Assembly: GCA_958510875.1 (NCBI GenBank)
Contig: OY294070.1
Location: 3,782,001 to 3,846,000, forward strand
Direction of reading: 5' to 3'
Origin: Endomychus coccineus
Taxonomy: Eukaryota; Arthropoda; Insecta; Coleoptera; Endomychidae
DNA: 64,000 nucleotides
Shown: piece by piece, positions 23,650 to 34,925 of the stretch
Layout of the letters: the number at the start of each line of letters is the position of its first letter
Position numbering within the stretch: position 1 is the first letter of the stretch
The notes under the pieces: generated by a model
What the model saw: the letters and a program-made list of their open reading frames with translations, nothing else
What the model was told of the DNA's origin: nothing
Databases searched by the model: none
Position numbers and translations under genes: made by a program

Positions 23650-23800
23650 TCTTCTTGTAACAATTTAATTGACCCTTTTAGAGTTGTTGATAATTGTGAT
23701 TTTCTTATATTTTGTTGATTGCTTGTTATATATAATTTGTTGATATCTTCTGATCTAATATATAACGTATAAATAAATGAATAAGAAACATAGGATAAAA
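23650..23800 (+). repeat. Dispersed repeat, first copy (LINE 3'-end-like)
   Basis: Similar to ~24845-24960 (shared GTTGATAAT-GTGATTTT, TATAATTTGTTGATAT, CTTCTG) and ends in an ATAAATAAATGAATAAG tail. The two copies flank the ~280-bp repeats in direct orientation. Confidence 0.5.
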
Positions 23801-23849
23801 AAGAAATAAAGGTATGGTATCACATGCCCCAACCACATCCCATTGACCG

Positions 23850-24640
23850 TCAAATGCACTATCAAATCACTTTTAAAGTGATTAATGCCCCTGGAATTGG
23901 TATTCACAACCTTCCGAGATCATATAGAACTAGTTCTCTCAGTTACATGAACATAAGGGAATTTTAGCATTTTTTTCAAATTTCGTAACTATGGGAAAAT
24001 AGTGAATTTTTCGATCTCATCGATTCCGATATAACGCCGTCATAATACACTCTGATGGGTGACACTGAGGAAACATATGTTGCAGCGTTCTGAAACCCCG
24101 AACTTTCGCCCTCCCATAAATAAATACACTATAAAATCAGATTTGACATTCTGAAATCATATAGAACAAGTTCCTTCAGTTAAATGAACCTTGGGAAATT
24201 TTCACATTTTCTCAAATTTCGTAAGGGGTAAAAGTATGGAAAAATAGTGAATTTGGTCGATATCATCGATTTCGATATAACGCCGTCATTATACACTCTT
24301 ATGGATGACAAATTCGATTTTACCATTTGTTTTCACCTCAGACACTGAGGAAACATGTTGCAGCATTCTGAAACCCTGAATTTTCGCCATCCCTTAATTA
24401 AATACACTATAAAATCAGATTTGACATCATTAATACACCCGAAATGGGTATCCACGACCTTCTGAGATCATATGGAACAAGTTCCTTCAGTTACATGAAC
24501 CTTAGGGAATTTTTTTTTTTTTAAATAGTGTAATAGGTCGATCTCATCGATTTCGATATAACGCCGTCATAATACACAAATTTGATTCTACCAGTAGTTT
24601 TCCTACAAATATCATGTTCAATTCTTTTTTTTTTCAAATT
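23850..24640 (+). repeat. Three diverged ~280-bp tandem repeats
   Basis: Units begin near 23850, 24115 and 24390 and share GATCATATRGAAC, GGGAATTTT, ATAACGCCGTCATWATACAC and AAATACACTATAAAATCAGA. Each has its own insertions and deletions. Ordered similarities to the 308-bp satellite (CATATAGAAC, then GAAAAT ... TTTTTCGATCTC about 75 bp on) suggest distant common origin. Confidence 0.7.
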
Positions 24641-24840
24641 CAACTTTTATTCCGTAATTGGGTTCAAGTTGATTTTGGACAACAACACCATACGATTGGT
24701 TCATTCATGCTCAAATTAAATTCTTAATTTTCACCTTACCACATCACCAGCAATCACAAACCTTATAGAACCTGGCACCTGGAAATCTCGGGTTATTACA
24801 TGGCAATCCCTATGCCATAACGTCACAGATTATTATAAAT

Positions 24841-25085
24841 TTATATGGTTATTGTTGATAATGATGATTTTTTCATATATTGTTGACTCTTTGCTATATA
24901 CAATTTGTTGATATTCTTCTGTATATTGATCCAATATACAATGTATTCGTCCAGTTACCGGAGGAAAATCTCCACTCTATTATATTACAATTCACATTGG
25001 TCATCATACAATATTATATTTTCTTCAATAGTTGTGTATCCTTCGGGATGTCTATCATGTAGATATAATGAAATAAGTAAATAAA
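24841..25085 (+). repeat. Dispersed repeat, second copy
   Basis: Partner of 23650-23800, with a longer right part ending in ATGAAATAAGTAAATAAAC. It may be the 3' untranslated end of a LINE. Confidence 0.45.
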
Positions 25086-25089
25086 CTAC

Positions 25090-25674
25090 ATGCTAAATTT
25101 GCTTTCAAAAGCTCTGCTCGTTTTCCAGGTACTTCCACCTTTTTCCATAATGAAATCCCTAGAGAAGGAAGTCTTTCGTGAAAGTAGTCAAAGTACCAGG
25201 GGCGCTGAAGATGTTTTCTTCATTTGCCATTCGCGTAATCTTTCAATTTCACCGCAATTAATTCTTGATGACTTTCCTTCCATGGAAAATACATTGAAAT
25301 GGGCAATATCTAATTTGATATTTGTAGGAACGCGAAAGTCGGGGCGCTTCGAAATAGATGTCTCCAAGAGAAGGGATTTCATGCGCAATTTATGTTCGTT
25401 TCTATTCTTGCTTGTCGTTTACACAAAGGACACTGAAATTGCAAACGGTTACATGAGAGAATAATAACATTGCCATAGCAAAATAAAAAACCTTTACAAT
25501 CGATAATTGAATATGATCGTTTCTACGAAGACTGTCGTAAACATGGAATAATACAAACGTTTCTCATTTATTCGATATCAGCCGTTCACGTGTGTTTCTC
25601 GATTCTAGGTCATGATATGCTGCTATCTGCTACTATATAAGTTGGATATATTGCCTTAATAGTAACAAGGAAGA
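25090..25674. other. Unassigned stretch with a 124-codon open frame
   Basis: A + strand frame at 25090-25464 has no family resemblance and an overlapping - strand frame; composition gives no support for coding. I list it only so the stretch is accounted for. Confidence 0.25.
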
Positions 25675-25800
25675 ATGAAAGTATTACAATATGATAGTGA
25701 TGTATCTGGAAATACCTTCCGATCAAATACTAGAAACGTTGTACGGGGCGTCCCTCAGGGAACCATTTTGGGACACCTCTTTTATACTTATCATACAGGG
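25675..25800 (+). mobile_element. Tiny LINE reverse-transcriptase fragment
   Basis: About 40 codons including NVVRGVPQGTILGHLF, the conserved RT block with the usual PLL changed to HL. The frame ends soon after in a sequence (ACAGGGTATATCGGG) that resembles a mariner end, so the fragment was cut by another insertion or deletion. Confidence 0.7.
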
Positions 25801-26845
25801 TATATCGGGATATATGTAAAACGAATTAATATGTGATTCTATATCATACTTCCAACGAAAAAATTCATATAATACATATTTTGATTTTCAACGGTTAAAA
25901 AGTAATTCGCTATTTTCTATTTTTTTATGAATATATCACATTTCCATGCAATCGACCTCTTCCTAAAATTAACAACGAATGTAGGCAAAAGTAAATCATC
26001 GCAAATGGAACAGCAATGAATAAGCTTTCATATGATATCATACTTATCGCCGAAATGTTATTATTTTTATTATTTTCAGGTCATAACCATAACATTTGGG
26101 TGTCACCTGTTATTTGATGAAGCCGTAAAAATTCAAACGTCAATTACTCAATATTTTCTCGAAACAAATACGTGAGATAACTATTGTCAAAATATCGCCA
26201 AAGATCATGCTTTAGAATAGTATAAACATTTTTTTCATCGCACATGCAAAAGCGAAGAAATTGTGTTAAATGTAACTCAACATCAAGGTTTGTGGAATAC
26301 CAAGTTCACTGTAATGCCAAATTTAGATTGTAGAGAAGTTACAATATACACACATAGACTGGAAATTTTCCAAAGAATTTGAAAAACCTATCCACAGCTT
26401 CCTATGATCAAATGTTCGACCGCTATTCCATGGCATATCAAATTTCCTCTAGTTTCCTTCATTTTCATCCGATAATTATGAAATTCAAAAATTCGAATAG
26501 AAGTTAGTTCATTTATACAATTTTAACAATAACAATCAGAAGTAGTGTGAACATTGGCTCTGGGTGATCCGCTGTTCCTACATGTTAATTTGAAATTCAA
26601 TTTTTTTTTCTAAGATACATGGGCGATTGGCAGTCATGGCTTGCTTAGAATAACCACTACATTACACGTACTCCTGTAATTTTTATTAAAAATCATGTAA
26701 ACAAACGTCAAAAATCTTCTGTATTAGGCGCCAATGATGGTATGGTGTTTGTTTTGAAGCGACGCGACGGTTGTAGAACAGATTTTAATGAACCATCGTT
26801 CACCAGATGACGGTGATTTGTTGGTATGGGGTATGGTAGTTTCCA
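25801..26845. other. No gene recognised
   Basis: A+T-rich sequence. The right end (26640-26845) may continue the LINE endonuclease fragment as decayed linker on the - strand. Confidence 0.4.
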
Positions 26846-26849
26846 TTCC

Positions 26850-27690
26850 TAGTCTGATAATATCCGAGATCTCTGTGGCACATTGCGTAGGGTCATGAGA
26901 TTCAAAACATACGCTTCTCCAAGAAAATTCGGAGAAAAAGATGCGAACACCATTCCAGTCGGCTGAGTTGTAATGTCAACCTGTGCGTGGAGGTGTTGAT
27001 TAGTTCGTGGAGTAATATAAGGACATGTGGTAGTGATGAGTGAATGGTCAGAGTTTCTTAATGGTGCACGTACCTTTACTTTGTAGGAATCTGGATTGTT
27101 AGTGAGAAATAAGTCAAGCGTATTGGCGTAATGATAGTTGATGTCAGGGATCATTGTTGGGTCATTAATTAAATGCTCGAGACCATAGGTAATAGCGAAG
27201 GCCTCAGCCTGTCGCCCTGCGTCATCCGTCTAGTTTGAGAACTTGAGCCTAGCGGGGGGGTTGAAATCCCCCATGATGATAATATCAGCTGCTGGACAGT
27301 TCCGCTGGATGAGGTCAAGTTTCAGAGAAAGAAATTCAAATAGTTCACCATGAGCTGGATCGTTTGGAAGACAACAGAGACATTTTGTCTGCTTGTGATT
27401 ATCAATCTTGAACCACATTGTATCGAATTCCTGTGGTTGTAGATACTCCTCTCGATGGCATGAGAGATCATTTCTGTAATAGAGAAACAATCTGAAACGA
27501 GTGTGGAGCTCGTAGCCAGGGCAGTGCATATAGGTCGTGTTGAAGGATGGACTGACCTGCGTCTCAGTTAAGGCCAGTATATCTGGTTTGTTTGTCTGCA
27601 GGTGGTAATGAACATCGTTTATGTTTTTGCTAAGCTTATATTCTCCAATGTTGAACCCCCTCGAGCACCCCTCGCCTGGAAACCCGAACG
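26850..27690 (-). mobile_element. LINE remnant: apurinic-type endonuclease domain
   Basis: Read on the - strand: FNIGEYKLSKN, then DILALTET with the catalytic Glu, MGDFNPP, a stop at 27230, then EAFAITYGLEHLINDPT, NTLDLFLTN and SDHSLI. These are the ordered landmarks of the APE-like endonuclease of Jockey/CR1-type non-LTR retrotransposons. No RT follows on its 3' side (lower coordinates). The RT at 28.2-29.7 kb lies on the wrong side to belong to the same copy, so this is a separate truncated insertion. Confidence 0.85.
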
Positions 27691-28240
27691 GAGAGGTATT
27701 TTCAAATTACTAAACTTATGTAAATAATAATGGTATCAAATTCTTGCTACATCTACTGATTGAAAGCTAAATATCTATCGAATTAATAAAATATTTCAAA
27801 ATCGGCGTACGATTAATAACCGATGAGCTAATCAATAATGAATGCTTCTGGAATATACGCGATATTGAATTTTTTATTCAAATTTGATGGATCGGGAATA
27901 TTAACATACCCTAGGGAATGTAATTGTAATGTAAGCCTCGTTGCAAATACTAAAATATGTAGGTAGATCCATTAACTGTGAAAGCTGACTTCACTTCGTA
28001 ACAGCAATATTTTATAAACACATGACTCTATTTCGAATGTGATATTTCATTATTCTACAATACGGAGTTTTGCAAGAAAGAAATATAGGAAACATCGATA
28101 AATATAGAATATGATTCTGAATATTCGACATTAATGCTAAATTATAGCTAATACCATATTGGGAGCGCTTCATTGTATTATTATACAGGTTGTTCCTTAA
28201 CGATATGCGAATATTTTAAAGGGTGATTCTTGGGTCAATT
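27691..28240. other. No gene recognised
   Basis: A+T-rich spacer. A sequence near 28190 (ACAGGTTGTTCC) resembles a worn mariner terminus. Confidence 0.4.
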
Positions 28241-28241
28241 T

Positions 28242-29720
28242 AAGTAGTTTAGTTTAGTTTAGTTTATTTTTCTTGCTCATATACAATATAAATACAGAAA
28301 AAATATATGGAAGAATACCGCGGAGAGGTGTGAAGTACGTCAAGTTAAAATTTTTTATAAATATGAATTACAATACATTTATCGTCGTAAATAAAAATAA
28401 CATTGGGTAAACAGATTAAAATGTATATAGGTCCAGTACATTAAAATGGAAACGATACATACAGATATGACTAAAGTGACTTAGAATACTTAGAAATAGG
28501 AATAGCTCAAATATCTTTGCCCGTAAAATATTCCTCCAGTGAGTATTAGGCTCGTCTTGTATTATGTATCATGATTGTTGGCCTGTTTCTGAAATAGATG
28601 CTGGTTTGGATGAGTGAAGATAACTGCTTCATAAATGTATAGACTTGATAAAGTAAGTATGTTATTTCCTATAAATATTTCTTTGCAACTTGTTCTTTGA
28701 GTCAAGTTGAAGATGCCTCTAAGACATCTTTTTTGGGTGCGGAATACTCGCTCTACATCACTAGAATTACCCCAAACAATTATCCCATATTTCAATGTTG
28801 ACTGCACAAACGCTTGATACGCAGTTAACGCTGCCTCAGTGTTCACTAAGACTGAAATGTTTTTTAGGGCAAAGCAATACCTTGATAACATTCTTACATC
28901 ATTTACTTGTTCATACCAATCTAATCGTGAATCAATAATTATACCTAAAAAAGTGTTATGGGTCACATACGCCAAATCAGTAACGATATCAGCCGAAGTG
29001 CTCTTAATGGTCGATGTATATCCAAATATGAGGACCTGAGTTTTATCTTTATTCATTCTTAAGTTATTTTTGTGAAACAAATCTTCAGCAGTATCAATAA
29101 TTTGGAATATTAGAATATCATCCTCTGTTGATACCGTTATTGAGTTGTCATCAACAAACTGTTGCAGGTATTCTTTCAGTGATGGAGGTAGGTCATTTGT
29201 ATATACTATGAAGAGAAGTGGACCCAATATGGAGCCTTGAGGGACACCCTTATGAGTTCTCTGCATCTCTGACTTCATTTGCTCACTATTCGCTTTCTTA
29301 GAAATGACATACTGTGATCTATCTAGTAAGTATGACTGAATTAAATTAAATACCACTACTCTGAAACCTGGCATTCCCAGTTTATTTAATAGAATGTTAT
29401 GATCTACATTATCGAATGACTTGCCTGAGTCGAGGCATATTAGTGAAGTTGCCATGTCATTATTTAGTGAATTGATTATAATAGCACAGAGTTTCAAATA
29501 TTGCTCGTATCGTTATTTACCTTTCCTAAATCCATGATGGGTTTCAGATAGTACTTCAAATCGTTCTAAAAATATAATCAGTCTATTATATATGATTGTT
29601 TCGAATATTTCGGAAGCAATGTAATTGGTCTATAGTTTGAGATAGTGTCCAGAGGACCTTTTTTATAAATTGGAAGTCTGGGCAATTTTTAGTGAGTAAA
29701 AAAGTTCCTATAAACCTGTC
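28242..29720 (-). mobile_element. LINE remnant: reverse transcriptase and 3' tail
   Basis: On the - strand a 311-codon open frame (29497-28562) covers the RT from the fingers (LICLDSGKSFDNVDH, normally D..KAFD) through HKGVPQGSILGPLLF, the active-site box FVDDNS and the thumb, to a C-terminal domain (WGNSSDVERVFRTQKRCLRG). Upstream to ~29720, stops interrupt the N-terminal RT region (SNYRPITLLP still visible). The 3' end carries a tandem ACTAA-type simple repeat (28245-28264), the usual LINE tail. The active-site aspartates are present, but the upstream stops and the missing endonuclease make it inactive. Confidence 0.9.
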
Positions 29721-31240
29721 ATAAAACGCTATTCAGTTTTATTTATTTTAAGTTTTTTCAAAAATCTAGTGGCCGGCTTGAGATATTGAGCTGAGTTTTG
29801 AGACAGATTGATGAGACTTTTTCTAATAAGTTGAGTAGTTATGGGTTAGCCTTACAGCAATCTTAACAAAAAAAGTGATACGCCACTGAGCATTTTCGAT
29901 CTAGATAGCCTGGTCAATTCTGTATGAAAAAGCTCTTGTGAGATTTTGCGCCAGATGCTTCGCTATTGAGTAAAAAACAAAAACGTATTGACCGAAAAAA
30001 TTAATTGAATGAATTTTATTGAAGAATACATACAATTTGGCAAAAATCTAATTGGCCTAGGATAATGTCAACAGAATCTAACAACATACAACATTATAGT
30101 CCAGTCTATAATCTGGGGATATTGACCGAATTTCTAAAAAAAAAGCAAGAGGTCGTCTCAAAAAAATTCTTTTTGCATGATGTTCTGTGGTCTATTTTGG
30201 AGGATTGCCTAAATCGTATTATTTGGAAGGGATCGAAAACTTAGAAAAACGTTGTACGAAAACGTCGGCCTACAAGGAGGTTATGTAGAGAAATAAAATA
30301 AGTTTCGACCAAATAAACAATTTCTCGTTTCATTCATCAGGGACTTTTCATCTGGCCCTCGTAAATATGAATTTTATCGAAAAACGAGTAATGAAAGGTT
30401 ATTAGATTTGTGAGCTGTCTCGCATCATAGTTGAGACAGCCTGTAGACGCGTGTATGAATTCCCATTATTCGGTATATCATTAATGAAGTAGACTGATAC
30501 TTTAAGCCGAAAGGAAAGGGGCTGTATAGGAAAGTTTCCCTCGTTACCTAGACTCCTCATTTTAGTTCCATATCGCCCAGAATAACTCCGGCAACTATTC
30601 GGTTTGTACAAACTGGAATTTATTCTCAATTAGTAACTAAGCTAATTGAATATCTAAATTCATTATCCATGTCAAAGTTTCATTCGCCTCAGGTGCTTGA
30701 CAAAGCTACGAATCAAATTAATGAATTCAATTTTGACGGTTCAAGCGAAACATTCAGACGAAACAGAAGCACAAGTAAAATTGTGGGAACTTGCATTCTG
30801 AATTCATGTTATCTTCAACTCTGATTGGACAATCTTATTTCGGTGTATTCGACAATCTTATTTCACAAAATCGTTTTCTCGTAATCCGAAGTGGATTTTA
30901 GTATGAATGAAATGAGATATCAAAGACTAGGATAGAAGATAGATCTAAATTCTATGAATGATGTCGATGTTTATACATTTCTATAGCCTCCAAAATACTT
31001 AAGAAAGGTTCGTCGCTGAATTTTCAAGGAAAAAGGCCTGATTTTGTAATTGTATGACCGGTTTGTAAGACATGGTTTGCTACGGCGGACTTATCAATAT
31101 TATTGGCAAGAACATGATAAAAATGCTCTTAAAACCTGGTAGAAATATGAAATAATACTTACATCTAGGAAAGTAAAGAACAATTAAGAATTAAGACAAC
31201 ATAATCAATTAATTATTTAAATATAAATCAACGAAATATG
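29721..31240. other. Non-coding repeat debris
   Basis: Contains the inverted partner of the 22.3-kb dispersed repeat (~30120-30245) and a mariner-like terminus ending GGCCCTCGTA at ~30352-30362, similar to the end at 37479-37487. No coding region is supported. Confidence 0.5.
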
Positions 31241-31242
31241 TA

Positions 31243-31713
31243 CAGGGTGTCCCATTTTGGGTACTTTTGCGGGGTATCTCCTTTATTTTTAAAGATAGAG
31301 AGTTGCGGTTTTCGCGACACTGTGCTACTTTTTCGTAAAACTAAAGATGCCGTCAACAGAATTTTCATAGCCCTTTTAGTTTTTAAGATACAGGGCATTT
31401 CTGAAAATGTTGCATTTTGTGACCCCCCTCGTATCTCCGTTATCCTTCAACTTATCGAAAAGGTAAAATAACATTCTAATAGTTTTTTTTTCGTAGAATG
31501 CAGTGGTGTAGATAACTTTTGTTACATATTTACTGTTTTAGAGTTATAAAGTAAACTTATGTTTTTTTTAAATGGAACACCCTGTATATTTATAGACTAT
31601 AAAATTTGTCTTTTTTTTACCTTTTCAAAAATATATGATAGTATAAACTTTTTTTCAGAAACAAGCAAATAATTGACAATTTTTAGAAATTAAATACATA
31701 TTTTAATTGTAGG
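31243..31713 (+). repeat. Left terminal inverted repeat of the 31.2-kb transposon
   Basis: Near-perfect reverse complement of 33147-33616. It ends 120 bp before the transposase start. Confidence 0.9.
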
Positions 31714-31834
31714 CCATTGATATTGTTTATGACAAGAAACAGAAATAAACATCAAATCTCTATCGCATTTAAGCTGTTTATTTTCGTTCTTTTGGTATCA
31801 TTATTCAATAGATATTTATCAATTTTTTCGAATA

Positions 31835-32961
31835 ATGGCAGTTTACGAAAATTATGAGAAATATGATATGATGGTATGTTTTATACAGAGTAATGAAAAT
31901 TCTGAAGAAGCTTCGGAATTATATTTCCAAAGGTGAGTAAGCTATTATGGCTATGAAAATCTCTATTATCATTTTAATTTTTGCTTGTTAGATATCCAGA
32001 AAGAAGGCAACCGTTTTTTGGGATATTTGCCCGTTTAAAAGCAAATTTAGTTGAGCACGGATCATTTGTTCACCCGCGCCCTAAAACATACAACAAAGAG
32101 AACAGGGAAAGAAAAGAGATAGATACTTTAGGATATATAAAAGCAACATCTTCGTCCTCATGTAGAAAAATTTAGAAGGAAATTGGTGTGCCAAAAACTA
32201 ACGCTCAGAGGATCTTGAAGAAATATAAGTATCATCCATACAAATTTAATATACTACAACATTTGCATCCTGGCGATGCCGAGCGCCGGGCACTGTTTTG
32301 CCAGTGGTATTTGCAACAAATCGATGCTAACGATTTATTTGGCAGACTTGTTTTTTGGTCAGACGAATGCTTTATTTCAAGTGCTGGCATTTTCAATCGT
32401 CACAATACCAGGAACTGGCGTAGTGAAAATCTGCATTTAATGTTTGAAAGGGCACAACAAGGACGCTTTGGAGTTGAGGTTTCATGTTTTATTTTGGGTA
32501 GACATATAGTTTATAGGATTTTTGAAGGAGGTCTTACAGCACGTAGATACCTAGAAATTCTTGAGGAAGTTATTCCAGAACTGCTCGAAAACATTCCATT
32601 AGCCCAGTATAATGCTGTTTACCTACAGCAAGATGGTGCCCCAAGTCATAACTCTAGGCTCTTAAGGGCCTTTCTAAATAATAACTTTCCTCAAAGATGG
32701 ATAGGTACCAACGGACCTGTTAGATGGCCTCCACGACCACCAGATCTCTCAATTTTAGATTTTTTTTTATGGGGTTATATACAAAATGAAGTATATAAAA
32801 CTCGATATGACGGCATTGCAAAACTTCGAGAGGCAATTCATTTAGCTTTTCGAAATCTGCGAATGAGAACAATGGTTCTTTTGAACGCTATTCAAAGAAT
32901 CTCAAAGATGTGCCAATTTTGCATTAGAGAAAATGGTGGTCAATTTGAACATCACATTTAA
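31835..32961 (+). pseudogene. Mariner-superfamily transposase, spliced, one in-frame stop
   Basis: Exon 1 is 31835-31932 (MAVYENYEKYDMM start). A 59-bp intron at 31933-31991 runs GTGAGT to TTAG. Exon 2 is 31992-32961; together they give 355 codons, normal for the family. The N-terminal helix-turn-helix with YPERRQPF resembles the DUF4817-type domain of insect mariner relatives. Catalytic blocks are FWSDECF, QQDGAPSH and PPDLSILDFFLWG, with 41 residues between the second and third aspartates (DD41D spacing). The C-terminus ENGGQFEHHI is complete. The only defect is a TAG at 32173-32175 between CRKI and KEIGVP; frame and motifs continue unchanged on the far side. It is probably inactive unless the stop is read through. 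Confidence 0.9.
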
Positions 32962-33146
32962 TTTTTTTTAATAATGTTAGTTTTTTGTGTTTTTGTTATA
33001 TTGTCACTTTACGCCACAAAACTGTTGTTACAAACTTACTGTTAGAAAAAGTTCTATGGGAATTTTTTTTAATAGATACCTATATACAAGGTATCCAATT
33101 ATTTGTTAGTAATATGTAAGTTGCACTTGTTTATTATTGTTATCCA

Positions 33147-33616
33147 TAGCCTACTATTAAAATATGTATTTAATTTTCTGAAAATTGTCAATTATTTGCT
33201 TGTTTCTGAAAAAAAGTTTATACTATCATATATTTTTGAAAAGGTAAAAAAAAGACAAATTTTATAGTCTATAAATATACAGGGTATATTAAAAAAACAT
33301 AAGTTTACTTTATAACTCTAAAACAGTAAATATGTAACAAAAGTTATCTACACCACTGCATTCTACGGAAAAAAATCTATTAGAATGTTATTTTACCTTT
33401 TCGATAAGTTGAAGGATAACGGAGATACGAGGGGGGTCACAAAATGCAACATTTTCAGAAATGCCCTGTATCTTAAAAACTAAAAGGGCTATGAAAATTC
33501 TGTTGACGGCATCTTGAGTTTTACGAAAAGGTAGCACAGTGTCGCGAAAACCGCAACTCTCTATCTTTAAAAATAAAGGAGATACCCCGCAAAAGTACCC
33601 AAAATGGGACACCCTG
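33147..33616 (-). repeat. Right terminal inverted repeat of the 31.2-kb transposon
   Basis: Reverse complement of 31243-31713. Confidence 0.9.
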
Positions 33617-34329
33617 TACTTATTAATGTCTTGAATAGTAGACTTCCGCGGATGGCTGATCTTGAAAATGGTTGGCTTCCGGATGGCACTTATTAGTGAA
33701 CAGGAAATCAGAGATTAAGAACTTTGATGAGCTGTGTATTATGATATTCAAGAGCTTTTTGACTTGGGCTTAGGAAATTTTTATAATATCGATTTCATGA
33801 CTTGTTTACTGCTTCACAGATTCCATTGATAGGTGCGGATGTTAAAATGAACTGTGATCAATCGATCACTACCATCCCTTACTTTCTTAGCTTTCGAACA
33901 GAAAATATATTGAAAATGATTTAGAAACAGCTAATGAAAGACTTTGAATAGTACTCTACGTTACATTGATATATTACTCAAATGGTCTACTGGAACCTGC
34001 TGCTGTCAGACTTATTGATACTATAATACTTTATGTATTATGTTTTATATTTACACCAGCTGCCACATGAACTATCAGAATTTACCACAGAATAAACAAA
34101 CATAAAATAGACTGTGTCACCATGGTTCAATAAAATACTCTAATCCCATTAGAAAAACTGAAGATTGATGTCAAGAAAACCACTGTTGTTGCTGCAGGGG
34201 GATTGTTGGCCTTAGAGTTGTTTCTTTTAGCCACAAATTTTTTTTATCAGATGTTGGTTACATTTTTAAATTGAAATATTATTTTGTATTATGTACTGGA
34301 AAATTATGTTATATATTTCGATGTCGTTG
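33617..34329. other. Likely LINE 3' region, no gene
   Basis: A word around TGAACTGTGATCAATCGATCA at ~33850 recurs near 50450 and inverted near 56035, in each case close to a LINE remnant. It is probably a shared 3' untranslated segment. Confidence 0.4.
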
Positions 34330-34917
34330 AAATTCGAAATATTCACAACGTTGGTCGGAAACATGACGCCTAGCTCTTGTAATTTTTTATTGAAGGTACG
34401 TCTTTTATTTTCGTAAAGATGACAGCCAAAAAAATGTGATTAAGATCTCCAATGGTTGTGTTATCACAAGAGCAATTTGCATTTTCTCTCATACCAATTT
34501 TGGCTAAATGGGAAGGGAAACTTCCATGGTTCAATTCAAATCTGGTTATTATAGTTTGATATTTTCTGCTATATCCACCCGCATTTTTATATGTAGCGAT
34601 TTTTCGGTAATCTGGATCTGAAAGTGTAGGTATATGGGTTTTTTGAAGCTTACCCAGCCTACCTTACATTTGTCGTCGCTATAGCGTTTGGCTAGACTGA
34701 GACAGTCATTTAGTGTGACTACGTCTATGGTGGTCCCTGAAATTATAGCCTTTTTAGCCGCATTGTCTGCTAAGGAATTTACTTTGACTTCAGCATGTCC
34801 ATTCACCCATAGAAAATTAATATTGGCACCTCGAATAAAGAAGTCAAAACATATCATTAGGATATCGGTCACAATTTTGTTTTTATAGTGTTTTAGAATT
34901 TCGCATTTAATTGATTT
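34330..34917 (-). mobile_element. LINE RNase H domain, 3' part (split by hAT)
   Basis: On the - strand: KSIKCEILKHYKN, then FLWVNGHAEVKVNSLADNAA. This is the RNase H block W-x-NGH...N..AD..A carrying the late catalytic residues. Downstream, after stops, comes a Cys/His knuckle (ENANCSC ... LNHIFFGC) typical of the C-terminus of R1/LOA/I-type LINEs. The domain's first half lies beyond the hAT insertion at 36545-36800, and the joined frame is continuous if the insertion and one target copy are left out. Confidence 0.85.
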
Positions 34918-34925
34918 AAGTACAG

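Larger units (their letters stand above)
31243..33616 (+). mobile_element. Nearly intact mariner-superfamily transposon, ~470-bp inverted repeats
   Basis: Starts CAGGGTGTCCCATTTTGGGT and ends in its complement, next to TA on both sides (31241-31242 and 33617-33618). Arms 31243-31713 and 33147-33616 differ at few positions. The central transposase is open apart from one stop. Total 2,374 bp. Arm similarity and gene condition suggest a young insertion. Confidence 0.93.

Noticed and set aside
25090..25464. 124-codon frame as a host gene
   Set aside because: No recognisable domain, an overlapping opposite frame, and no splice or poly(A) context.
26849..29497. Endonuclease (26.9-27.7 kb) and RT (28.6-29.7 kb) as one LINE
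   Set aside because: Both are on the - strand but the endonuclease lies 3' of the RT, the reverse of the family order, and a LINE tail lies between them.
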